A DNA stretch of 64,000 bases from contig NZ_CP075682.1 in assembly GCF_018603435.1 (NCBI RefSeq), positions 3,286,001-3,350,000 of the forward strand. Direction: 5' to 3'. Below, one piece after another: positions 25,018 to 33,498 of the stretch. The notes below the pieces were generated by a model. It was given only the letters and a program-made list of their open reading frames with translations. It was not told the origin of the DNA and did no database searches. A program made the position numbers and the translations under genes. This DNA comes from Chryseobacterium sp. ZHDP1. Its GTDB lineage: Bacteria > Bacteroidota > Bacteroidia > Flavobacteriales > Weeksellaceae. Each line of letters starts with the position of its first letter. Positions within the stretch are counted from its first letter, which is position 1.

Positions 25018-25927
25018 TTAATTTATTGTCAGCAAGTAAAAATATTTCTTTCAATGTCTCGGTACCTGCATTTATTAAGTCACTTGTTTCTTCTGTTGTC
25101 AAAGATATTTTGTCTTTTAAGATTTCATTCATCCTATTTGTGCGATTTAAATAGTCTGCGTCTATGATACCTGCATTATGGACAAGCAAATGGCGAGTTA
25201 TTTCAAGTTGTGATAAATGAGGATTGTCAAAAAACGAAATTTCATTGTCTTTCAATGCAAATAAATCTTTAAAGGATTTTTTAATTCCTCTCACACTTGT
25301 AAAATCGTATTTGGGAGATAATAAATCACCTAAGTTTTTTGAAATATCAAAGTCATACTTTGCCAAAAGACCAATTGTAATGTTCTTACCAGAAATTCCA
25401 TCAATTTCTTGTTCAGTATCCTTTCCGTTTTTTAGTAGGTTAAACAAATATTTTTTGGGATAGTTGTTTAAGCAGTAAATCCATAAGTCTTTTGCAAACG
25501 CTTCGAAAATAGTCCAACTATTAACTAATGCGTTAAGTCCAAGATTATTGTATGATTCGCGAAGAATAGGAACTTGTTCAATCAATTTTTCGATTTCCGT
25601 GACAGCATTTTCTATTTGATTTTTGTCGTTGTTTTTTAAAAGGTCTTCAAAATATTTAATTAGTTCTTCTGCTGTCTTTTTCGGGTCGTTTTCTTTTATG
25701 CCTTCACCGTTCATTACCATTGTATTTGCATCCTGCAATGAAAAATGAAACGCTTTAGATTTTCTAAGTCCGTGAGCCATAAACGAAATAGGAACTGATA
25801 ATGTTGTCAATATTAGGTCTAGAGAACTACAATAATTGGATAACAATTCTTTTAAGAATTTGTCCTTTAAATTGTCGCGACAAATTTTTGCGGCCGTGAT
25901 GTTAATGTTTATACTTCCAATGTCCAT
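24992..25927 (-). CDS. HEPN-domain protein (cassette-like)
   Basis: A 311-residue cytoplasmic, helix-rich protein. Near the C-terminus ITRHLLVHNAGIID carries the HEPN signature R-x4-H (Arg245, His250) in the style of RiboL-PSP/MAE-28990-like HEPN proteins, which act as RNases or toxins. The helix around ALVNSWTIFEAFAKDLW is the conserved early HEPN helix. The gene is bracketed by 10-bp inverted repeats (GTTAGCAGTT/AACTGCTAAC) and followed by a palindrome, so it looks like a single mobile gene cassette. Target and activation signal unknown. Confidence 0.7.
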   Translation of the reverse strand: MDIGSININITAAKICRDNLKDKFLKELLSNYCSSLDLILTTLSVPISFMAHGLRKSKAFHFSLQDANTMVMNGEGIKENDPKKTAEELIKYFEDLLKNNDKNQIENAVTEIEKLIEQVPILRESYNNLGLNALVNSWTIFEAFAKDLWIYCLNNYPKKYLFNLLKNGKDTEQEIDGISGKNITIGLLAKYDFDISKNLGDLLSPKYDFTSVRGIKKSFKDLFALKDNEISFFDNPHLSQLEITRHLLVHNAGIIDADYLNRTNRMNEILKDKISLTTEETSDLINAGTETLKEIFLLADNKLTTANGSLA

Positions 25928-25934
25928 ATTTATT

Positions 25935-25944
25935 AACTGCTAAC
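25935..25944 (-). repeat. Cassette 5' core AACTGCTAAC
   Basis: Exact inverse of GTTAGCAGTT at 25008-25017 on the other side of the HEPN gene. On the coding strand it reads GTTAGCAGTT eight bases before the start codon, where an integron cassette's recombination core would be. Confidence 0.45.
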
Positions 25945-26077
25945 TTCAAAATGTACACATTGCGTCAATCCAAAATATACGATATTCGCAAAGCCATTTA
26001 TTATACTAATATAAAATTTTATTTTGATGATTACTTTTTTATTGTTTTCATTTATGCGGAATTTTGTATTTGCTTGT

Positions 26078-26204
26078 AGATAACGTTCTCCGCTTCTCTT
26101 CAGTTGCGAACTTGGGAACTTTTTATTTTAAAGATAAAAATTCTTGCGAAACGCAGACGTGAACTTACCACAAAATTCGCAATTACGAGAAACGGCTGTT
26201 ATGT
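26078..26204 (-). repeat. Large imperfect palindrome after the restriction-like gene (attC-like)
   Basis: AGATAACGTTCTCCGCTTCTCTT... on the left and ...ACGAGAAACGGCTGTTATGT on the right form the outer arms, with TTGCGAA-type inner arms (AGTTGCGAA and TTCGCAATT). Total about 127 bp, ending in GTTAT on both sides and overlapping the gene's stop codon. Size and symmetry fit an integron attC-type site; it is not a simple terminator because no T-run follows. Confidence 0.5.
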
Positions 26205-27290
26205 GACGAATTTTTCTTTATACTTTTTATAATTTGCAACTGTATTTTCACTAAGATTTATTGACATTTCAGGAAGGTTGTCAGGATTAAATTCTTTTAT
26301 TATTCTTATTTCTGTTTCACTATCCTTAAATATTTCAAAAGCCACATCTTCAAAGATGATAAAAGCATAATTTCCGACTTTCCAAAATTCTTGTTCCTTT
26401 TTGTTGTTTAAATGTAAATCATAATATTGAAAATTATAATTCTCCATTTCTCCTTCATATTCATCATTATCAAGCCAATACATTTCATCTAAAAAACCAG
26501 CTCCACCAAGTTCATCATAATTTTCTTTGTATTCATCAAATGACGTGAGTTTGTCATTTGTTATGATTTTTTTCAGATGCTCCAATACTCTAATTATTAC
26601 TTTCCCATTAAAATCGCCATAATAATCATTCCTACCTTCAAAGGCTTTGTATTGGTCGTAAAAATTTAAGATTATAAATCCTAAATCTTCCTTATCTAAT
26701 TTATCCAAATCAATATTTTCTATTATTTCTTTTAAAACTTCATAACTTGGATTTATATTAAATTTTACTTTGTAATCTTTGATATCCTTGAATAATTTTT
26801 CATAGTTATTTTCAGAGAAATAGCGTTCGACTAAATCTGAATATTGAACAATTCTATTTTTCAAATCAGGTCCTTCGACCACTAGAATTTTATAATTCTT
26901 TTGATGGGAAATTTTTTCTAGCCAAGTTCTGGCAGCAGTTGTTATATATGAGCTTATAAAAAAAACTAAAAAGTTAGGTTGTTCTGCGTCGGCCCATGCG
27001 ATTTTTGAATTTAAGTCTGCTGGTGGAACACCTGCTGAATAATGTTTGCATTCAAAAAACCATTTTTGCTCAATAGTGTTGAAAGGATTTGAATAATTTG
27101 AATTTGCTTCAATATCTCTTCCGTTATCACTACCTCCATCTCGCCAAATCAAATTGTGAAAATTATAATTTACTAGCAAATCATATACAATCAACAATTC
27201 CAAAAAGCGCAAAGCCCTTTTCGAAACTGCCGAGAAAAATATAAAGCCGAACATATAAAAAAACAGCCACTTATTGGTGGCTGTTTTCAT
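26199..27290 (-). CDS. PD-(D/E)XK restriction-endonuclease-like protein, 5' end disturbed
   Basis: The nuclease core is clear: FLELLIVYDLL helix, then GGSDNGRDIEA (Asp59) and WFFECKHYS (Glu80, Lys82), giving D...ExK, followed by FLVFFISSYITTAARTWLEK. It resembles Mrr-like nucleases fused to an unknown C-terminal domain. The first 12 codons of the open frame are the terminator of the phage formyltransferase gene, and the next ten read like non-coding sequence, so the natural start is missing or lies later. The simplest reading is that the Mu-like prophage inserted at the 5' end of this gene and cut it off from its promoter. Confidence 0.65.
   Translation of the reverse strand: MKTATNKWLFFYMFGFIFFSAVSKRALRFLELLIVYDLLVNYNFHNLIWRDGGSDNGRDIEANSNYSNPFNTIEQKWFFECKHYSAGVPPADLNSKIAWADAEQPNFLVFFISSYITTAARTWLEKISHQKNYKILVVEGPDLKNRIVQYSDLVERYFSENNYEKLFKDIKDYKVKFNINPSYEVLKEIIENIDLDKLDKEDLGFIILNFYDQYKAFEGRNDYYGDFNGKVIIRVLEHLKKIITNDKLTSFDEYKENYDELGGAGFLDEMYWLDNDEYEGEMENYNFQYYDLHLNNKKEQEFWKVGNYAFIIFEDVAFEIFKDSETEIRIIKEFNPDNLPEMSINLSENTVANYKKYKEKFVT
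27257..27287 (-). terminator. Terminator of the phage right-end operon
   Basis: CAGCCAC/GTGGCTG stem with a 6-base loop, followed on the minus strand by seven T. The stop codon of the formyltransferase lies inside the loop, so the gene and its terminator overlap. Confidence 0.85.
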
Positions 27291-27927
27291 ATTCTATCAT
27301 TAAGAGATCCGGTCGATATATATCTTTGACATTGGTGTCGGGTTCGAATGTACTGAACCTTTTGTCCTGCGGAGTCCTTTTGATAACGCCATTTAAAATA
27401 TCATTAAGGGCTGATTCAAAGAGTTTCACTCCCATGGGGAGCAATGTGTCGCGCCAGAGTCTTGCAGCGGATTTTTGAGGGCTTAAAAAGTATTCCGGAG
27501 GAATCCAGCACCAATCCTGATAAGCAATGTCCCCTCTGTCAATCCCTGCATTGAGCCAGAATACCGTCCCTCCGGTAATCGGTTCCTTCATTCTGATTGC
27601 CCATTCAATAGAGCTGCGCCCGCGATGTCTTGGGAGTAAAGAGGGATGATATCCCAGCCATCCCAAACGTGGAATATATCTTGTTTTTTTTCCGATATAG
27701 TCAAACGAATGTGCAGTAATGCCCAAATCGCACTCCGGCATATTGCTGGCGTTTAAACTGCCTGAGGGAATAATGGGAATATTCCAACGGCGGGCAGCCT
27801 TTCCGATATACTGATCATCTAAAGGGCAAGAAACCCCGACAATTTCAATGTCTAATTTTTGACAAAGCCTGAAAACTTCTTCGGCAAAGAACTTCTGACC
27901 TGATATAAAAACTTTAAATTTCTTCAT
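27271..27927 (-). CDS. Formyltransferase-fold enzyme at the mom position (probable DNA modification)
   Basis: A 218-residue protein with the formyltransferase fold of methionyl-tRNA and GAR formyltransferases: a Rossmann start (KVFISGQKFFAEEVF), the HPSLLPRHRG loop (His94), and GGTVFWLNAGIDRGDI (Asp130). The usual catalytic Asn two residues before the His is Gly here (GYHPSLLP), so the chemistry may differ. The start is the ATG overlapping the GNAT stop by 14 bases; the frame open further upstream is only the GNAT gene in another phase. Placed next to an ABC-ATPase/GNAT at the phage right end, it probably helps modify phage DNA bases. Substrate unproven. Confidence 0.8.
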   Translation of the reverse strand: MKKFKVFISGQKFFAEEVFRLCQKLDIEIVGVSCPLDDQYIGKAARRWNIPIIPSGSLNASNMPECDLGITAHSFDYIGKKTRYIPRLGWLGYHPSLLPRHRGRSSIEWAIRMKEPITGGTVFWLNAGIDRGDIAYQDWCWIPPEYFLSPQKSAARLWRDTLLPMGVKLFESALNDILNGVIKRTPQDKRFSTFEPDTNVKDIYRPDLLMIEYENSHQ

Positions 27928-29049
27928 TTCCAATATATTTAAAACCCTGTACCGCTCTAAAATGTCCCCCGAATCCTCCGGTTGTTTTCTTTTTGCCCCC
28001 GTCAAAACCTTTGCCCGTTTCGTACATTGTTTTAATACTTCGTGCTTTGTTGTCTCCGGTAAGTTTTGCCGATACCTGTTTCCATTTCGGAGAATGTCTG
28101 AGGTATCCGCAAAGCTGCGGGTGTGAGGTATGAAAATAGGTCGGATATTTGTGGTTACACCTTCCTTTACCCTCCAGATGATACTGCATGATTTCATTTA
28201 AAAAGGCAGTTCCGACTCCCGCTCCCTGCCATTCCGGCATCACAACCAAGCGGGTCGCCCTGTATCCTTTTATTTGAAAATTTGGGCAAACCGCAACGTG
28301 GCACACCAATTCTCCGTCTACGGTTCCGACAAAATATTCGGCACAGGGCGGATGTTTTAAATCTAAATAATAATGCGGTTTAAAAAACTTCCAGTAACTT
28401 CCGTTGACCTTCCAAATGTCAAGTTTAACAGGCGGTCGTTTTGAGGCTTTTTTTTTACTTCACCTGTCCGGGTGTCATAGACCCAATCAGGTTGCAGCCA
28501 TTCAACAATATCATAATGGCATGATAAGAGTACAATTTGTTTTCCTTTTGTTTTCCGCCAGGCTTTTGAAAAGGCAGAGGCTCCAATTTTGGCAATCTGC
28601 CTGTCCACGACCGAGGTAAATTCATCAATCACCACCTTGTCCGGGGCTTCACAAATAAGGCGTGCAAGCCCCGCGCGGAACTGTTCGCCGTTACTAAGCA
28701 CCTTAAAAGGTCGGAGCCATGCCGGAACGTCACCCAACCCAACGGCGGACAATGCACTCGTTACAGTATTCATATCTGAGCCGGGCGCAATGTCCTCAAT
28801 GATCGGCAGGTCAGAGTTCCAACCTTCGGCAAGGTTTACAATCCCATTTTCCCAAATTTGGCTGCCTATTGATGTTTTGCCGCTTCCTGAAGCACCGACA
28901 ATAAGCCCGATCTGCCATCCTTCCTCCTCAATCGGAAGTTCGGCGGTATGCTGCCATGTGTGTCCGCTTTCAGCGTTAAATAAACTTTTCACTTTTTCTG
29001 ATCTGAACGAATTAAAATTTTCGCAGGTATGTTTTACTTCAATTTTCAT
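27914..29049 (-). CDS. ABC-ATPase/GNAT fusion, joined by a -1 frameshift (Mom-like system)
   Basis: The 0 frame (28363-29049) encodes an ABC-type ATPase: Walker A VGASGSGKTS (52-60), signature LSNGEQ (118-123), Walker B KVVIDEF (138-143), H-loop His178. It stops at codon 229. From the A9 run at about codon 199 the -1 frame continues without a stop as RPPVKLDIWKVNGSYWKFF... into a GNAT domain with VVMPEWQGAGVGTAFLN (acetyl-CoA loop). The heptamer A AAA AAG in the correct phase and an AGGTGA about 10 bases earlier mimic the dnaX frameshift signal. The product would be about 378 residues. A one-base error in the run is the alternative explanation. Confidence 0.75.
28446..28456 (-). promoter_or_regulatory. 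Candidate -1 frameshift site (A9-G slippery run)
   Basis: On the minus strand GTA AAA AAA AAG contains the efficient slippery heptamer A AAA AAG in the reading phase of the ATPase. A Shine-Dalgarno-like AGGTGA sits just upstream and a short TTGAC/GTCAA stem downstream. Confidence 0.6.
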
Positions 29050-29094
29050 TTGATTTCTATTATTATATTAATTGACCAATGGAACCTAAAGATT

Positions 29095-29223
29095 TTATAC
29101 GGATACAACTTTTAAATTTTTAAATCCCATTTTCTTTAGTTTATCGAACAATTCTTTTTGTTCTTTTTCGCTGTCCGTCTTTATGATGACCGCGTGCTGC
29201 TCTTTGTATTTAAAATCTGCCAT
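29095..29223 (-). CDS. Small phage protein (42 aa)
   Basis: An ATG-started frame of 42 codons (MADFKYKEQHAVIIKTDSEK... ending VSV) between the ATPase and the TM/coiled-coil protein. The composition (beta-strand, helix, beta-strand; Lys/Glu-rich) reads as a real small protein, and its spacing of 11 bp to the upstream gene fits the operon. Function unknown. Confidence 0.65.
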   Translation of the reverse strand: MADFKYKEQHAVIIKTDSEKEQKELFDKLKKMGFKNLKVVSV

Positions 29224-29234
29224 GTTCTTTGTTT

Positions 29235-29615
29235 TTATGAGGTTATGGTAATCCCATTTTCTTTTAATTTTGTTTTGAGTATCGTATTTTCTGCCTTTAA
29301 CAGATTATTTTCCGCTTTCAGCTGTTCGTTGATCTGTTTCTGAAAATCGATCTGCTCCTGAAGCATCAGTACTTTTTTATCCGATAAATCCGAAAATTCC
29401 CTGAATTTGGCTTCGTAGCGGATGCCCAGATCATCCAAAGCTTCCTTGTATAGTTTAACCAGTTTATCGGCGTTTTCAATTTCCTTTCCTTCGTTGTCGG
29501 CGTTCATCCCGGCAACTTCCGCCCTGAGTTTTCTCTTTCCGAATATAAATCCTGCCAGTCCTGTCAGAAGGGCTCCGAGAAAGGCAACCATGGGTTCCGT
29601 TATCAATTCTTTCAT
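29235..29615 (-). CDS. Phage membrane-anchored coiled-coil protein (holin candidate)
   Basis: One N-terminal membrane helix (about residues 8-25, MVAFLGALLTGLAGFIFG) is followed by a basic stop and an uninterrupted coiled coil (about 45-120, DKLVKLYKEALDDLGIRY..., ENNLLKAENTILKTKLK). At 126 residues and in a late operon it could be a single-span holin or a tail/membrane accessory protein. The endolysin and spanin lie 10 kb upstream in the same operon, so the lysis link is not by adjacency. Confidence 0.7.
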   Translation of the reverse strand: MKELITEPMVAFLGALLTGLAGFIFGKRKLRAEVAGMNADNEGKEIENADKLVKLYKEALDDLGIRYEAKFREFSDLSDKKVLMLQEQIDFQKQINEQLKAENNLLKAENTILKTKLKENGITITS

Positions 29616-29617
29616 TG

Positions 29618-30112
29618 TTATATTTCGTTAATTTCTTTATCAAAAAGTTCTGTATACAGCCCCATAAACTGCTGTAAAATATCCACCAGATGTGCGGCTT
29701 TTGTTTTGATCAGAAAACGGATATACTGAACAGACGGAGCTTTTAGTATGGCTTCTTTTTCGTCGGTAACCAGCCCTTCATCATCCGTTGTCCTGTAGAT
29801 GCCTTTTAAAAAACCGTCCTTTCCCATGACCTGTTCCACATTTCCTTCATGGATCATCCAGTCGGGCATTTTTAACCGTTTATGGATGATATTGCCGTCC
29901 TTTATGATCAGGTACTGGCGGACATTGACGTAAATACGGTCTTCCCCGCCTTCCATATCGGGCGTATTAAAACCTGTTACCACTAATTTCCTTGCAAACT
30001 GCGGATACATCGGATGATCCGGAAGCATCATTTCATGCCATGATTTACCGGTGTTTTTTATGGTGTCTAATACTGCCTGCACTTCAGGCGTTACTATTAA
30101 TTCAGTATTCAT
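29618..30112 (-). CDS. Phage tail-fibre-adjacent protein
   Basis: A 164-residue soluble protein with no domain I can name. Features: SWHEMMLPDHPMYPQFARK, a beta-rich middle (RIYVNVRQYLIIKDGNII) and a helical C-terminus (FLIKTKAAHLVDILQQFMGLY). Its place directly after the long fibre gene (11 bp) suggests a fibre chaperone or tail-tip accessory protein, as in other contractile-tailed phages; that is inference from position only. Confidence 0.65.
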   Translation of the reverse strand: MNTELIVTPEVQAVLDTIKNTGKSWHEMMLPDHPMYPQFARKLVVTGFNTPDMEGGEDRIYVNVRQYLIIKDGNIIHKRLKMPDWMIHEGNVEQVMGKDGFLKGIYRTTDDEGLVTDEKEAILKAPSVQYIRFLIKTKAAHLVDILQQFMGLYTELFDKEINEI

Positions 30113-30123
30113 GATCTTATTTA

Positions 30124-32136
30124 TTAAAATTTATAACCTTCAATGAAACTTACACTGGATGTACACGCCGTGGGAGGCGTAATCCCGTCAATATCTGCCG
30201 CACTGAATCCGTAATACAACAAAGACAAAGCTCCGTTTGAACCACTTTTTACAAAAGTTGCCGATACTGAGCCTGTGGAAACGATAATGGTATAAATGCC
30301 CTGATTTCTCATAATCATCACTTCGTAGGGTATGGATTGGAATTGTCCTATATTGAAGCCTCCCGATATCAGAGATGACGACATATCCGCCCAGCCATAT
30401 TTCATTGAACTGGAGTCATTATTTTGTTTTATTTTAGAAAATGCCTGACTGCTGTTTACCAAAGTCAGAGGATTGGAAGAAAGACCGACACCGATGATAT
30501 TCCCCCAGCTTGTTAAACGTCCTGAACCTACCGTAACAGAAGCTTTCAAATAAAAATTTTCATTATCCGAAATTATTGTACCCGACTTGGCTGCACATAC
30601 AACCGTTTCAAATTCAGTATATGGTGCATTGCCTGAATTTGGATAATGGCTTACCGTTGTACCGGAGGCATTGATGGTGTTGTTGACCTGTGCCGGAGTG
30701 GTTGACACTTTCTCCCATGTCATCCCTGAAAAATCAATCGGGGTTACATTAGAAACCAGAGTAATGGTAACACTCGCCCCGGTTGTATAAGAAGCTGCTC
30801 CGTTCCAGAGCTTAACCTTATAGGTTCCCAAAGCGAAATCTTTAAAATTATACCAGAAGGAAAGGTCTAAACCGCTGGTATATAATTGCACCTGACTGTT
30901 GGGAACCTGAAACTCAGTACCTCCTGCATCTACCAGATACACGGCAAAACCTGCGGGATTTAGATTCAGATTGGCACCCCTCATTACAAACCACTGTGCT
31001 GTATCCTGTTTCGCCGCAATTGGCGGGGTTATAATGGCTACACTCATGGTATTGGTCGTCCAGCCACCGTTTGCGATCGTTTTTATTTCATTTTTCTGTG
31101 CGTCGGTAAAGCCTTCCCAAAGTGCTTTATAGTCTGCGTAGTCCCTGTACATAAACATTCTGGCTGCTCCGGTTAAATCCGAGCCATAATAACGCCTGTT
31201 TGAGTGCGTGATCTGATACGGCAGGGTTTCCGTATTTTCATCAAAAACCACTGCTTTACTCCGGATCCTTCCATTGCTGAGATGCAGCATTTCAGCAGGT
31301 GCCGTTGTACCGATGCCGAATTTCGTGCCATCTGTATAAATGCGGGATCCCGTAAAATCATTTCCGTTCCAGAACAGCAGGTAACCGGAAGCGGGATTGA
31401 TTGCAGCCCATGAAACCTGCCCGAGAAAATACCTCGCGTAATAATTTCCGCTTGCCGCCGGCTTATTCATTTTGCCGTCCAAAGCTGCCTGTAAGCCCTG
31501 AACCATTGCAATGGTGAGATTCGTTAATCCGGTGGGAATATAATTATCAGCCGCCGTTTTGCTGCCTCCTTTGTAGATGTATAAAGAATAATTTCCTGCT
31601 CCGTCAGGAATGGCAATCATATCATTTTTTTCATAGGTATAATTGGCATGATCAGCCATGAAAGAAGCTAGCGAAGTCTGTGTTACCGTAATAAGCTCGG
31701 TTAAACCTAACGCCTCAATCATTCCGGACATAATTTTCCCGTCGCTGTTAACATAGTTTTCCAGCAGCATACAAAGGGAATTGATCTGCTCTTTATTGTA
31801 TACCGACTGGCTCTGTCCCATATCCACCAGAGCGGTATTGGCAGGAATCTCATCTACGCCCAGCCTGTTTTTCCATGCATTGACATGGGCGGCGGTCAGG
31901 TTCGAAGCGTCCAGTTTTGCGAGGTATCCGGCGTGCGCATTCGAATCATTGAGATGGCTGCTGAGGGCTTGCGCGCTTGCCGTCTGTTCAAAAAGCCCGG
32001 CAAGCCCGCTAACCTGCGACATGGGGATGGACTCATCCTTATGCCAGAATGAAGACCATGAAGCCTGAAATTGTGCCTGTGTGGGAAAATCCCCGGTTTC
32101 AAACCAGCTTAAAAGTGTATTTAAAGGTGTTGCCAT
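30124..32136 (-). CDS. Long tail fibre protein
   Basis: A 670-residue protein. The N-terminal 110 residues (MATPLNTLLSWFETGDFPT..., LSSHLNDSNAHAGYLAKLD) are the attachment region seen in Bacteroidota phage fibres; the middle has FGIGTTAPAEMLHLSNGRI, a motif shared with bacterial fibre-like proteins; the C-terminal 350 residues are beta-rich (WNGAASYTTGASVTITLVSN) and probably bind the host receptor. It follows a shorter fibre/collar protein in the operon, as gpS-type genes follow the baseplate genes of Mu. Confidence 0.85.
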   Translation of the reverse strand: MATPLNTLLSWFETGDFPTQAQFQASWSSFWHKDESIPMSQVSGLAGLFEQTASAQALSSHLNDSNAHAGYLAKLDASNLTAAHVNAWKNRLGVDEIPANTALVDMGQSQSVYNKEQINSLCMLLENYVNSDGKIMSGMIEALGLTELITVTQTSLASFMADHANYTYEKNDMIAIPDGAGNYSLYIYKGGSKTAADNYIPTGLTNLTIAMVQGLQAALDGKMNKPAASGNYYARYFLGQVSWAAINPASGYLLFWNGNDFTGSRIYTDGTKFGIGTTAPAEMLHLSNGRIRSKAVVFDENTETLPYQITHSNRRYYGSDLTGAARMFMYRDYADYKALWEGFTDAQKNEIKTIANGGWTTNTMSVAIITPPIAAKQDTAQWFVMRGANLNLNPAGFAVYLVDAGGTEFQVPNSQVQLYTSGLDLSFWYNFKDFALGTYKVKLWNGAASYTTGASVTITLVSNVTPIDFSGMTWEKVSTTPAQVNNTINASGTTVSHYPNSGNAPYTEFETVVCAAKSGTIISDNENFYLKASVTVGSGRLTSWGNIIGVGLSSNPLTLVNSSQAFSKIKQNNDSSSMKYGWADMSSSLISGGFNIGQFQSIPYEVMIMRNQGIYTIIVSTGSVSATFVKSGSNGALSLLYYGFSAADIDGITPPTACTSSVSFIEGYKF

Positions 32137-32149
32137 GAGGTGTAAAATA

Positions 32150-33004
32150 TTATTGAAAATCAGGTTCTATAAAATCGACAATGACCCCGCGGTTCAGGAC
32201 ATCCATGGGCATTCCCTTTCCCCCGGAATTGATCCCGTAGGTATGGTCATAGAATCCGTCCGGGGCTTTCCCGTTCCATTTGATAACGGAAAGGTCATTC
32301 CCCACGGCGGTCTGCCCGCTGTTGGTGGCTCCGTAAAAAGGGATCACATAATCCGGAATATTATTCTGGGTGATGGTTTTACTGTGGCTGCCGACCGTGG
32401 TTCCCAGGGTTGAAAAAACAGGATCGTTGGGATCAAGCCCGAAAATGGTCTTTCCTTTAAAATCCGTGCAGGGTTTCCAACCCGCCGGAATCTCAGAAAG
32501 GGGCTTGCGCCAGAACCATGCAATCCCCCCGTTAACAATGGGAGCGGTCTTGAGCTCTACTTTGTCAAGCCTTGTTTTAATATCGTTCAGGTCGGCTTGC
32601 GTTGCGGCGGCATTGATTTTTTCCATCATGACCTTTAACGTGTCCAGTCTTTTAAAGTCGCCCCAGTTCCACATATTGTCAGGAGCAGAAAGTCCGAATT
32701 TTACCGTTTTCTTTTCGATCAGTATTTTATCGGTCTGATCCTGAAACGTTTTGGTGATCTGCGCCGTATGGATATACACCGAAGCAGTGACCAGTCCGCC
32801 CTCAAAATAGAGGACGTCCCCGTTGATCACCACAATACCGGGGCTTACGCTCTGCCCGGTGGGCGTACAGCCCGAGAGAATCGTTAAATGCCCGGCTACA
32901 TCCCCCAAAACATTGAAGATGGTGTATGCTTCCTGGAGCACGTCCATTAAATCGTTGGTGAGGGGAACACCGCCGGTCTGAAGAAATTGGATATTAATTC
33001 TCAT
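32150..33004 (-). CDS. Tail fibre/collar-type protein
   Basis: A 284-residue protein starting MRINIQFLQTGGVPLTNDL. The middle has a helical region (LKVMMEKINAAATQADLNDI) and the C-terminal half carries GGIAWFWRKPLSEIPAGWKPC, the tail-collar signature (W...IP.GW), followed by a loop-rich region (GSHSKTITQNNIPDY). Such proteins cap short fibres or join fibres to the baseplate. Its start shares one base with the stop of the upstream gp48-like gene. Confidence 0.8.
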   Translation of the reverse strand: MRINIQFLQTGGVPLTNDLMDVLQEAYTIFNVLGDVAGHLTILSGCTPTGQSVSPGIVVINGDVLYFEGGLVTASVYIHTAQITKTFQDQTDKILIEKKTVKFGLSAPDNMWNWGDFKRLDTLKVMMEKINAAATQADLNDIKTRLDKVELKTAPIVNGGIAWFWRKPLSEIPAGWKPCTDFKGKTIFGLDPNDPVFSTLGTTVGSHSKTITQNNIPDYVIPFYGATNSGQTAVGNDLSVIKWNGKAPDGFYDHTYGINSGGKGMPMDVLNRGVIVDFIEPDFQ

Positions 33005-33498
33005 TATGGTATGATTTCTATGCTGTAGCGTTTGCTTATTAATTTGTAAAAGTCAATCTCGGCTCTGAGCTGATGCATATTGATCGGCGTGCCGGGAATC
33101 CTGACGATAAAATCGTACTCTGAATACAATTCCGCTTCCGTTCGCAGGTACAGAGGATTTTCATCCCCGTAAAGCCACCGGGTTTTGGAAAAATAGAGAT
33201 TGTCCTCGGCTTCCGTATACAAATAAACCCCTTCATACTGCACGGCATTTACAATCCGGATCCTTCTTTCCAATGGATCAAAAGCATCATTAAGCCTTCG
33301 TTCCATAGAGAATTTCTGGTAATTGAAATTCATTTTAATTAAATTCTGTTTTCTTCTTTTCAGAAACTCAATGTATAATGCTTCAAGAGGGAAAATCAGG
33401 CACCACAAAAAATGAAGGGTTACCGGTTTTCTCCTGGAAGTAGGCAGCCACCATAGGGCTAACTGTTTATAACTGATATTAAATAACTCATCTTTCAT
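33004..33498 (-). CDS. Baseplate wedge-like protein (Mu gp48/P2 gpI position)
   Basis: A 164-residue protein between the gpJ-like baseplate protein and the fibre genes, the position of gp48 in Mu and gpI in P2. Sequence features are an aromatic N-terminal half (LALWWLPTSRRKPVTLHF) and a beta-rich half ending MHQLRAEIDFYKLISKRY. No strong family hallmark is visible; the call rests mainly on position and one-base overlaps with both neighbours. Confidence 0.65.
   Translation of the reverse strand: MKDELFNISYKQLALWWLPTSRRKPVTLHFLWCLIFPLEALYIEFLKRRKQNLIKMNFNYQKFSMERRLNDAFDPLERRIRIVNAVQYEGVYLYTEAEDNLYFSKTRWLYGDENPLYLRTEAELYSEYDFIVRIPGTPINMHQLRAEIDFYKLISKRYSIEIIP

Noticed and set aside
26078..26204. 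Simple transcription terminator
   Set aside because: The arms are too long and imperfect, there is no T-run, and the symmetry resembles a recombination site more.
27928..28197. Longer formyltransferase start 90 codons upstream
   Set aside because: The extension is the GNAT coding sequence read in another frame; the ATG at 27927 gives the normal Rossmann N-terminus.
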